Shown here one piece after another: positions 59,401 through 64,000 of a stretch of DNA of 64,000 bases (the stretch's first letter is position 1; every line of letters starts with the position of its first letter). The stretch lies in NCBI GenBank assembly GCA_903813345.2, contig CAIIXF020000006.1, positions 34,385,524 to 34,449,523 of the forward strand. Reading direction: 5' to 3'. The translations under genes were made by a program, and so were the position numbers. The stretch is from Owenia fusiformis (lineage: Eukaryota; Annelida; Polychaeta; Sabellida; Oweniidae). Under the pieces are notes generated by a model. It was not told where the DNA came from, did no database searches, and saw only the letters and a list, made by a program, of their open reading frames with translations.

Positions 59401-59789
59401 TCAAGAAAGTATATTTTTAGCACTTTAAAGCATGACCTAGCGTACGTACAAATAAACAGTGTCCAACACAAAATACCCTCTCCCAACATTTAGAAACCGT
59501 TTATTTATAAACCAGCTTCGTCTGTATAATTGTCTTCTCTACTGATAATAAATACTTTTTAATCTCAATCAATTGTTGACTATTTTTTCATATTAGTGTC
59601 TGTAATATTAATATGTTGTGATACTAATTGCATCGGAAATACAATATGTCTTTTTAAATAACAAAAAACTTCACATTTATTCCAGAAAATAAAATACATC
59701 CTATCAACGAGGTACAAACAGCTCCAGCAACGGACCCCGAAGCACCTACCGTTACAGATCCAAGTTCACAAACACCAGTTCAGACATGA
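11405..59789 (+). CDS. short cadherin-family transmembrane protein, four EC repeats
   Basis: Predicted 539 aa from 15 exons: 11405-11480, 21326-21400, 24491-24666, 25737-25787, 26163-26252, 27372-27470, 43887-43994, 44309-44419, 46829-46931, 50420-50532, 53041-53217, 54122-54256, 56880-56988, 58006-58098 and 59686-59789. Layout: signal peptide (hydrophobic core after the second Met, residue 12), EC1 about 32-145 (LDRE, DVNDN), EC2 146-250 (AIDKDEG, LDYE, DVDELPP), EC3 251-364 (ATDGDSGIN, LDRE, DVNDH), EC4 365-470 (AFDGDLGSN, LDYE), membrane helix about 475-500, 38-residue tail rich in Thr and Pro. Calcium-ligand motifs of the cadherin fold are mostly kept. The tail is too short for a classical catenin-binding region, so a classical cadherin is excluded; the layout resembles short cadherin-related (CDHR-type) proteins, but orthology is not claimed. 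An alternative start at 11438 would shorten it by 11 residues. Confidence 0.88.
12699..12933. mobile_element. small non-autonomous DNA transposon with 5-bp target duplication
   Basis: Starts CAGGGGCGAATCCAGGA and ends CCCCCAGATCCACCAGTG, so the two ends are imperfect inverted repeats. TATAC flanks both sides (12694-12698 and 12934-12938), a likely 5-bp target-site duplication. The 235-bp interior is full of GGCCC/AAGGCCC words and has no open frame. The ends recall hAT-like elements; superfamily is inferred. Confidence 0.7.
13208..13245 (+). repeat. solo fragment of the GCAGTATGGCAAG inverted-repeat family
   Basis: Shares TTCATGTGCAGTATGGCAAG with the arms of the element at 54894-55559; no partner arm was found nearby. 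Confidence 0.45.
13600..14245 (+). repeat. tandem array of about 128-bp units ending in TTGTCATGTTAATGCCTTG
   Basis: Five diverged units, with the phrase CAAGTTCTCAGAAGTTCAAA recurring at about 13612, 13740, 13868, 14022 and 14149; each also carries GACCTTCAATGAC, AAGGTCAAAAAGGTC-like and CTTGCTTCAAATTGACCA segments. The array ends with GACATTTTGTCATGTTAATG. The same units and end occur at 41100-42265, so this is one interspersed element carrying an internal minisatellite. Confidence 0.75.
14375..14786. mobile_element. foldback MITE, CACTGGTGATCC family, copy 1
   Basis: Ends are inverted repeats beginning CACTGGTGATCCACTCG and closing with GGATCACCAGTG. TTCTT flanks both sides (14370-14374 and 14787-14791), a 5-bp target-site duplication. 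Interior words (CAACAGAATCGTCGATTTA, AAACGG, AGTTAAGATCTGCACTTTT) are shared with copy 2, with the central spacer in the opposite orientation. Part of the right arm is missing relative to copy 2. No transposase. Confidence 0.85.
15602..16127. mobile_element. foldback MITE, CACTGGTGATCC family, copy 2
   Basis: A nearly full-length palindrome: arms of about 240 bp around a spacer of about 30 bp (near 15845-15875). Ends are CACTGGTGATCCACTCG / reverse complement. ACTTA flanks both sides (15597-15601 and 16128-16132), again a 5-bp duplication. Overlapping open frames on both strands are mirror images of the arms and are not genes. Confidence 0.88.
16911..17093. mobile_element. pogo/Tigger-like MITE remnant
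   Basis: Left end has AAACCTGAATATCTGAACACC and right end GGTGTTCGGATTAGACAGG plus ATTTACTGTA; these are diverged inverted repeats. The interior repeats 'gaaca.(c)tt' words. The end pattern resembles pogo-group elements; the assignment is tentative. Confidence 0.5.
19130..19570 (-). mobile_element. 5'-truncated LINE: end of reverse transcriptase ORF plus 3' tail
   Basis: The minus strand at 19554-19273 encodes about 94 residues with R-Y-E-R, C-x-x-C, E-N-E-H-H-F-L and K-C-P-F-Y spacing, typical of the cysteine/histidine region after the reverse transcriptase in many non-LTR retrotransposons. Downstream on the same strand (19260-19130) is a tail with GTGTCTTATAGGCC, GGCCTGGGGTAAG and a final ACACTTTAATAAA. 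Copy is truncated at its 5' side; not a host gene. Confidence 0.75.
20130..20225 (-). mobile_element. second LINE 3' tail fragment
   Basis: On the minus strand it reads GTGTCTCATAAGCC..., GGCTTGTGGCTTTT and TGACACTTTAATAAG, the same order as the tail at 19130-19260 but diverged. No coding part is present. Confidence 0.5.
21673..23677. mobile_element. inner inverted-repeat element, CAGTGGCGTAGCC ends
   Basis: Left end CAGTGGCGTAGCCAGG with a following GGGGGTTC, and right end GAACCCCCGCTGCC then ACGGCTATGCCATTA; these are imperfect inverted repeats of about 35 bp. Ends of this type are common in hAT-like elements. The flanks do not show a clear duplication. Confidence 0.5.
22549..23095. mobile_element. 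innermost inverted-repeat element, GGGACGTCCC ends
   Basis: Arms of about 45 bp at 22549-22595 and 23050-23095: AAATATTTCTTTGGACGTCC against its diverged reverse complement, plus CAGTGGTAAGTCCC against GGGACTTGCCAGCC. It lies inside the two larger inverted repeats, so it is probably the youngest or an independent insertion. Confidence 0.55.
24402..24464. repeat. hairpin next to cadherin exon 3
   Basis: AGAAAGATGGCAGTGTGGTT and the reverse complement of AACCATGCTGCCATCTTTCT form a stem of about 23 bp with two mismatches around a short loop. It ends 26 bases before exon 3, inside the branch-point/acceptor zone. Confidence 0.7.
24901..25718. mobile_element. Tc1/mariner-like MITE, CAGGGTGGTCC ends
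   Basis: Starts CAGGGTGGTCCAAAAAGTGA and ends with the reverse complement of the same; similarity of the ends extends about 60 bp. TA flanks both sides (24899-24900 and 25719-25720). The 818-bp interior has no transposase frame. It occupies most of cadherin intron 3 and ends 18 bp before exon 4. Confidence 0.82.
25837..25975 (+). repeat. dispersed repeat (CACCACCAGATGTGGTGACAT family), clearest 5' end
   Basis: Starts with CACCACCAGATGTGGTGACA, a near-palindrome, then TTGTTATAGTC, a TTTTTGTGGACAGTGTTCGG tract, a GGCGGTCGGC region, and TGTAACAAATGG. Members at 7855-7977, 8871-8990 and 41050-41099 share the word order. Confidence 0.7.
26215..27085 (+). repeat. 43-bp satellite built from the cadherin exon 5/intron 5 junction
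   Basis: About 20 units with a 43-bp period (splice-donor positions 26253, 26296, 26339, 26382, 26425 and so on to 27068; one interval of 41). Each unit repeats the last 38 bases of exon 5 followed by GTGAG, so most units contain a full-looking GAG|GTGAGT donor. Unit 1 is the real exon end. Two units (donor positions 26898 and 27025) have TTAAG in place of the GT. The segment around 26867-26953 recurs at 26994-27080, a higher-order duplication. In the coding frame, read-through meets TGA at 26340. Confidence 0.92.
27530..27680 (+). repeat. intronic block shared with 47165-47310
   Basis: Words such as GATCATGGTTTTGG, GTCTACTTTT, GTTTACAC and GGTTTCTTC-like tracts occur in the same order and spacing in introns 6 and 9 of the cadherin gene. 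By eye the two blocks are roughly three quarters identical. Confidence 0.6.
27786..27943. mobile_element. small MITE, TATACACT.CCCTCCA ends
   Basis: Left end ATATACACTTCCCTCCAATA and the reverse complement of the right end differ at few positions over about 35 bp. Length about 158 bp. Related solo ends are visible at about 21776-21815 and 63089-63130. Confidence 0.65.
28791..32905 (-). CDS. class I hyaluronan synthase-like protein with long N-terminal extension
   Basis: Predicted 1209 aa from coding exons 32905-30873, 30713-30407 and 30080-28791 (minus strand). Residues 1-677 are low-complexity, acidic and Ser/Thr-rich, with a Lys-rich patch near residue 580. Residues about 690-780 hold two membrane segments, then the family block KVAL..VGYREDPDYFRNC. 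Catalytic landmarks: VVVDG (810-814), DSD (918-920), GDD (1018-1020), QQTRW (1056-1060); the WGTSSR motif and further C-terminal membrane helices follow. These match class I HAS enzymes, which polymerise UDP-GlcNAc and UDP-GlcA at the plasma membrane and extrude hyaluronan; WGTSSR argues against chitin synthase. HAS proteins usually have about 550-590 residues. An in-frame TAA directly precedes the first ATG, and a splice acceptor at 32915 implies a 5'UTR exon upstream. A shorter form could start at Met691. The gene is nested antisense in cadherin intron 6. Confidence 0.9.
32906..32915 (-). other. 5'UTR piece of first coding exon of the synthase gene
   Basis: On the minus strand TTTTATTCCAG is followed by ten bases and then ATG. 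This acceptor implies a non-coding first exon farther upstream, at higher coordinates; I could not locate it. Confidence 0.5.
37664..38056. mobile_element. pogo/Tigger-like MITE
   Basis: Left end CAGTAAAGCCTGTGTAAGTG and right end ACAGGTTTTACTG are inverted repeats; TA precedes the left end. Several GTGGAA/TTCCAC words inside are typical of these elements. No transposase frame. Confidence 0.5.
39310..39925. repeat. large palindrome, about 300-bp arms
   Basis: Left arm about 39310-39611 and right arm 39626-39925 are reverse complements with scattered mismatches. Matching pairs include CTGGACGCAAGCC / GGCTTGCGTCCAG at the centre, GGGGTTAAGCA / TGCTTAACCCC in the middle and CAGATTCCCAGTAC / GTACTGGGAATCTG at the outer end. 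The spacer is 14 bp. No open frame explains it. Confidence 0.85.
40384..40797. repeat. spacerless palindrome, about 206-bp arms
   Basis: The symmetry centre is at 40590/40591 within AAGAAGGCCTTCT; GGTCCCCAGCTGT pairs with ACAGCTGGGGACC, and outer words AACTTCGACCGTTAATTTGA and the reverse complement of TCAAATTAACGGTCGAAGTT match. There is no spacer at all. Confidence 0.88.
41050..42265 (+). repeat. minisatellite-bearing interspersed element, nearly complete copy
   Basis: Begins with GTTATGGTCTCC and GGCGGTTGGTGGGTTAACAA (the 5' family end), continues with units of the GACCTTCAATGACCTTCTCA / TTGCTTCAAATTGA type, and ends GACATTTCGTCATGTTAATG. It joins the 5' end type seen at 25837 with the array and 3' end seen at 13600-14245. 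It is interrupted by the MITE at 41326-42140. Confidence 0.7.
41326..42140. mobile_element. foldback MITE with TA duplication, CTTAGGTGGTTC ends
   Basis: Terminal inverted repeats of about 250-300 bp: CTTAGGTGGTTCAAAAAGTT at the left and its reverse complement at the right, continuing through GTTGATGCCATAACTTCAAG, GGTACCATGTTCAACC and GGGTGGCTATTTTTCTTCAA. TA lies at both borders (41324-41325 and 42141-42142). Removing the element restores a continuous minisatellite (AAGG-TA-AAAAGG). No transposase; the small open frames are by-products of the repeat. Confidence 0.88.
44420..46828 (+). other. cadherin intron 8
   Basis: 2.4-kb intron. It contains a small inverted-repeat element (44498-44757) and a short direct repeat near 45730-45780 (TGACATTGGGGTG / TGACTTCGGGGTG). 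Nothing else recognised. Confidence 0.55.
44498..44757. mobile_element. MITE-like element with central hairpin
   Basis: GAGAGATTTAGCAACTCACT at the left pairs with AGTGAGCTGCGAAATCTCTC at the right, three mismatches. Near its right side ACCAGAGACATAT pairs perfectly with ATATGTCTCTGGT around a four-base loop (about 44671-44701). Confidence 0.6.
47165..47310 (+). repeat. intronic block shared with 27530-27680
   Basis: Same ordered words as the block in intron 6. Both introns follow exons that occupy the same position in the cadherin repeat (EC2 and EC3). Confidence 0.6.
47749..48600. mobile_element. Tc1/mariner-like remnant with repeated transposase N-terminus
   Basis: TA then CAGGGTGTTCAAAAAAACGC at the left border. 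Two direct copies of about 165 bp (47781-47945, 47948-48115) and one inverted partial copy (about 48345-48565) each encode a TPAQK-type start followed by V-x-G-K-Y-(E/K)-(K/I): MSYTPAQKAIVQGKYEKR and MHWTPAQKTVVLGKYKKR. This looks like the helix-turn-helix start of a transposase; the catalytic part is absent and no right terminal repeat was found. Confidence 0.6.
49319..49422. repeat. palindromic repeat with GAGCGAAGCGAATGAG centre
   Basis: GTGATATCATTTTTATCGCC...AATATCAACAC pairs with GTGTTGATATT...GGTGATAAAATGATATCAC around the centre GAGTGAGCGAAGCGAATGAG. Related fragments: about 9765-9830 and about 57494-57580. Confidence 0.65.
49690..49800 (+). repeat. short tandem repeat, GATATCACACGGATATG
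   Basis: ATATCACACGGAT recurs three times within about 90 bp, twice followed by ATG(C/A)GT and GATAAACGAT. Confidence 0.6.
50533..53040 (+). other. cadherin intron 10
   Basis: 2.5-kb intron; contains a TATTA-type microsatellite (51131-51217). Nothing else recognised. Confidence 0.55.
51131..51217 (+). repeat. microsatellite, (TATTA)n
   Basis: Pentanucleotide TATTA/ATATT array with a few interruptions (TGTCA, TTGTA). Confidence 0.8.
53218..54121 (+). other. cadherin intron 11
   Basis: 0.9-kb intron, AT-rich; no repeat or exon recognised. Confidence 0.5.
54894..55559. mobile_element. MITE-like element, GCAGTATGGCAAG family
   Basis: Arms of about 65-70 bp: CAGTATGGCAAGTGATTTTA.. with CATATCTTTCACCATGAG on the left pairs with CTCATGGTGAAAGATATGAC and CTTGCCATACTGCACATGGA on the right. 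About 666 bp. An open frame inside (55144-55422) has no recognisable domain. A lone end lies at 13208-13245. Confidence 0.72.
56085..56565 (+). repeat. 20-bp minisatellite, TTGCTTTCACATCCCGA
   Basis: About 24 units of (A/C)(T/C)(T/G)TTGCTTTCACATCCCGA type. A 120-bp higher-order period is visible: the variant block with TTTTTCTTTCACTTCCCCAC at about 56340 recurs at about 56460. Long open frames across it are artefacts of a 20-bp period that keeps all three frames open. Confidence 0.9.
56989..58005 (+). other. cadherin intron 13
   Basis: 1.0-kb intron, very AT-rich, with a TATTA/ATATT-like microsatellite tract (about 57636-57760) and a fragment resembling the GAGCGAAG palindromic repeat (about 57494-57580). 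Confidence 0.55.
57636..57760 (+). repeat. degenerate (ATATT)n microsatellite
   Basis: Interrupted TATATTA/ATTATAT array similar in composition to the one at 51131-51217. Confidence 0.65.
58099..59685 (+). other. cadherin intron 14
   Basis: 1.6-kb AT-rich intron between the membrane-helix exon and the tail exon. Nothing recognisable was seen in it. Confidence 0.5.
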
Positions 59790-59995
59790 TGTTGAGCGAT
59801 TAGTCTGTTGATCGAAATATCGTTGTTAATATGAAGATAAGAGAAAATATCACCAGTTCATATACAAGCGATGATGTTGAGAGACAAGTGGATCGTTTGG
59901 AAAAGCTTGTCAATATGAACATTAGAGAAACTTTAGGAAAAGTACAAGTCCAGGCATGATGTTATAAGAGATGAACCTTGTTAATATGAACATAA
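59770..59995 (+). repeat. diverged tandem repeat spanning the cadherin stop codon
   Basis: About three diverged units of 75-90 bp: CACCAGTTCA..., GATGATGTTGAG..., then GTTAATATGAA.AT(A/T)AGAGAAA. Unit 1 includes the last codons and the stop; units 2 and 3 lie in the 3'UTR. Confidence 0.55.
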
Positions 59996-62900
59996 TACAT
60001 TGACTCTCATCATGACAAACCAGACTATCCCTTTCACGTTAGTCGTGACAAGTTGCCAGTTGAGGAACATAAAGATATGATGACTTTCAGAAAGACTGGC
60101 TTTCATTTTAACAAGAGTAGGATGGTATTGAATGGAAAAAATTCGTCCAAATCTTACGATTACCGATGAACCCCTCAATACCGATTCATATCTGAAAAAT
60201 AGTTGATGAATGATTACTAAGCTATTTGTAGCCAGAAATATTAACTGACATCTTAAGAAATAGTGATTATTGATGGTCAGAAATGTCGGTTCACACGTAA
60301 AATAATAATACGCCTGTAGAGAAGAAATACGAAAGGATTTGACGTCGATGGAAAGTCTGTGATTTCGAACCATATTCAACTATCTCAAATTTGGATGATA
60401 TGGTCATTGATCGGAAAATTGGATTCAGTGCAGACGTGGATAGAAGAAAAATGAATCATATTTGAACGATACACGAAAAATACTCTACGCGAACAATTCT
60501 TTTCGGAAATCAACCCTCATAAGTCAGACGATTTAATATGAAGTTTTCTTCGAATATCAATCGTATTTAGCTTCGAGGATACTTGAAGTGATATCAATAA
60601 GTTAATGTGTACAATACAGAGCAATCAATTAATTTCATGCATCATGCCATCTATTGTCAGCCTTATATAGAAATTATGATATTTGAAGTTTTTGAAAAGA
60701 ATTTTACAACGGAATAGTATGTATTCAATCTGTACACGCATGGTGAAATATGTCTCGATAGGGATACCTTAAAGAGAGAACGATGTTCTCTTTTTCAATA
60801 TCACTGTTTCAACTGAAGTAGTAGTTCGGAAACCTAGACAAATAGTTGGGTCATTTAACTAAAACCAAAGAGTTACACTTCTTACGAAGCCATCGTTAAA
60901 TCCATACATACAACGATTTATTAAAAAGTTTCCGTTAGTGACCCCTACTAGTTTTGTTGCTTTGTATAAAGGTTCATTAACCGAAAAAGGAGACTAACCC
61001 GATAATGTATAATACTTGTGGCACTTATAAATGAATGATGTATAAGTCGATGGTTTAAACGATTATATGTATACCTAATTAACCTGTTAAATGGATTTAT
61101 AAGAGTCTGAAAGTAAGTTAAAGGTCATTACTTGGGGTGTCAAGTCAACATTTCATAAAACAATGTCAAGTTGTACTTAACAAAGAATGTATTTGTGATT
61201 TATAAGCTCATAGTGCATGTTTTTTTGATTTACAGTTAATCTATTATATGTTCGATTCTGTGTTTCATGATACTTTTATACCCTAGTCACACCTCTGTAC
61301 TTAATCACTGTATTTTGATCTGATTACGAAATTATTGCATAAATGGAGAAGAAATATGATTGAGGTTAGTGAACTTTAAGTTCAGGTAAATGAACTATTA
61401 GTCAAGGTAACACTAACTATTTTATTAGGTGACCTATAAGATTAAGAATTCCCAAATCAATTGTTTTCACCATGGTGATGGTGACGTCACACAAAGGAAA
61501 CGATTGACTTTAGGTATTCTTAACTTTAGGAAATTTCCTGAACAACTAGTTGAGTAAAAAGAGAGGGGTATTCATACACTCATGTCATGTGGCTCTCCTC
61601 CATGCTTGAAGCGAGTAATGTAATTATCAGCATGCAGGGTATTTTTGTAATTCTATCTCAGTAGGGAGTGAAAAGGTTCGCGTGTACGTGAACATGTAAT
61701 ATAAAGACCCCAATGTCCCCTCTTCAATTGATTTTTCCACAGACCAAATTTCAGCTATTCTTCTTATATCCTTATATGCAATCAGGCAAATAAATACTTC
61801 AGTGGATAGAACTATTCCCAAAACGACCATAATTCTACACATTCACGTACACGTTATCTTGTTCACGTGAAGTCTAACCTCCCTAATATCAATGCAATAA
61901 ACAACGATGCATTTTTCACGTAAGCATTTTTAACTTTGAGGTTTTTAAGTCCATGGTTGTAGCGATAGATATATCGACGTTTTGTGCGTTTTGTGTGTTT
62001 TATGATATCCACATTCCATTTTAAGACTATCACAGGAACTGTATATATTAAGTGTAAATACGAGCTTAATTGTAAAATATTATGATATTGTGTAGCTGAA
62101 TGTCTGAATATTTATGTTTTTCTATATCGTCGATTTTAGTATCTGCTTTTTAAATCACCAGTATATGGAAGAACACCAATTCACTTTGTATATATACTGA
62201 AGGAGTAGACACGAGACGACTGTAGAAATAGTTCATTTCCAAAAATCTATTTTCTAAATGTCTTAAAAATTCAAAATAGGAAAACCCACACTTTTCACGT
62301 ATGCGTTCATTTTACCATAAACGTGGCTAACAAATCTATCTTGTGGGAGAATTTTTCACTTTGCATCTTGAATGAAACCACCCAAGACAAAATAAAATTG
62401 AAAGCCTATTTTTTATCTCGCATCGTTTCTCCTCTTTCCTCATATAAGTGTGTCACTAAATTATTTGTACATAGGGGAAAATACGGGACATTGTGAATAA
62501 TTGCGCTTGCGCAAGACCATGGATATCCTTCAAGGAGGATTGGAAGACGTTATTCAAGCTAGGTACTCTGTTGCATGGCGTCGACCAATTTGGTAACAAT
62601 ATTACTCATATTTTGAAGACTAGAACTGCTTAGGAAGCTTAATCACTACCAAAATATTCGAAATGACCATCTATCAACGGAAAACTTGGTCCAAAGAGAA
62701 CCTTATAGAAATATTGCTCCACTGCATGCAACAGAGTATCGAGTTTGAATAATGGCTGACAATCCTTCTTGAATATGCTTTATATGATTATGTCAGATAG
62801 ATACAGTTAGACAGCAAATACCAACTACAGCTCACTTATATTTGTTATTCGCTAATAACACTATTAAGAGTTACTGTCTCATACCCGCAATTTGCAACTT

Positions 62901-64000
62901 TGGCCCGTGTTTGTCCCGTGAATCGCCCTGCCAGAAAACCAGGGTTGCTATTTGTATATAACCCCATTGCCAGAAACATTTGCTCAAATGTGCCTCGTAA
63001 ATATGCTCTAGTCATTTTGATTGGTTGCTTATTTTTGTTTTTATGTTTAGCTCATTGTAGTGTTGTAATAAGAAAAATGAAATGTTCATACATCCCCTGC
63101 AAAAGTTTTATTTGGCAGTCCTAATTACCGATAGGGAAGTGAGGACTGTCAGATCCTGTCATTCATTTAAAGGTAGTTGAATTGTATTCCACTTTTGGAG
63201 AAGCTTTAACTGTAGTATATCAAAATATAACACGGTTAATATTTTTACTATATGCATGGTTGAGTCTTTGATAATTTTTCAATTAAGAATTTTAAAACAT
63301 TTTATCTGTACAAGTACTGGAACTTCGATATTGGTATTCATAATATAAAAAGCATTATCCTCTGCCAAGTAGAGTTTTAGGGAGACAAGTTAGTAAGATA
63401 TATCCCGTATCCTGATTTTGAGGTTTCCATATCCAGAACATCCATTCTCCCGTCATATCTCCAGCTCCCGTGTATATCTCCCCGCTTCGAAAAAAGTTGA
63501 AAAATGCTGATCAAAAAATAAAAAAAAAATGTTGAAAAAGTAGAAAACTCCTCTTGGTATAGGATAAAACAGTTAAGTCGGTTTGGAAATGGGATTTATC
63601 TCTCGTGAGACATGCACATCGGTCCCCACGGTCCCTCGCTCTGGATAAAACCCATATCCAAAACTCCATATAACCCTTATTTTGATGAACATTTTCGGAG
63701 GGATGTGCAAGGATACATTTTCTTGAAATATCTAAAAAGTAACATTTTTTATTTCACGAATCGCAAAAAATGTTGATTTTTGAAATTGATTGACCAGTGA
63801 TTGTTGAAATATAGGTCTTTTCCCTCAAGACGTATTTAAACATATGTTGAAATTTGCGTCTACCATTCGATAATAACAAATGATTATATTATCAAAAATA
63901 TCCTACGGGAACTCAGGAGTAATTGTTCTTTGCAAATTTTATTGTATGATTGATTCGATTCTTAATTCTAGCATACAAAGTTCGACTTACTTTTTGCCCG
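59790..64000. other. cadherin 3'UTR and downstream intergenic DNA
   Basis: No further exon was recognised on either strand. AATAAA words at 61789-61794 and 61896-61901 are candidate poly(A) signals for the cadherin mRNA, giving a 3'UTR of about 2 kb; uncertain. A dispersed inverted-repeat element lies at 62530-62775. Confidence 0.45.
62530..62775. repeat. dispersed inverted-repeat element, copy 2 (related to 1890-2055)
   Basis: AGGAGGATTGGAAGACGTTA and TTCAAGCTAGGTACTCTGTT at the left pair with ATGCAACAGAGTATCGAGTT and GAATAATGGCTGACAATCCT at the right, so the copy is a foldback element of about 245 bp. Its left half matches the repeat at 1890-2055. Confidence 0.65.

Overview
The window is nuclear DNA of an invertebrate animal. 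It is AT-rich and intron-rich, with standard GT-AG introns, and is loaded with short inverted-repeat transposons. The three proteins it encodes (a syndapin-type F-BAR/SH3 protein, a class I hyaluronan synthase and a short cadherin) point to a bilaterian. The repeat families look like those of marine lophotrochozoans or invertebrate deuterostomes, but the sequence alone does not let me name a phylum.

Layout. Positions 1-3100 are intergenic with repeats only. A PACSIN/syndapin-like gene lies on the plus strand (3204-8105, 11 coding exons, 471 aa predicted). After about 3.3 kb of intergenic sequence, a plus-strand cadherin gene runs from 11405 to 59789 (15 coding exons, 539 aa predicted: signal peptide, four cadherin repeats, one membrane helix, short tail). 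Its 16.4-kb sixth intron holds, on the minus strand, a complete hyaluronan synthase-like gene (coding 32905 to 28791, 3 coding exons, 1209 aa predicted). The rest, 59790-64000, is probable cadherin 3'UTR and intergenic DNA. For all three genes every exon junction keeps frame and the summed coding length is a multiple of three, which strongly supports the models; no transcript was available to confirm them.

Roles. PACSIN-type proteins bend membranes and link endocytosis to actin. Cadherins mediate calcium-dependent contact. Hyaluronan synthase makes and extrudes a matrix polysaccharide at the plasma membrane. The nesting of the synthase inside the cadherin intron is positional; nothing here shows a functional link.

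Most striking: (1) a 43-bp satellite of about 20 units made from the exon 5/intron 5 junction of the cadherin gene, so that about 18 near-identical splice donors lie in a row; (2) a hyaluronan synthase with a roughly 680-residue disordered N-terminal extension; (3) a PACSIN whose SH3 domain has lost most ligand-binding aromatic residues; (4) several foldback/MITE families with readable target-site duplications (5-bp and TA types), including two giant palindromes and one element that forms the end of a splice-acceptor region.
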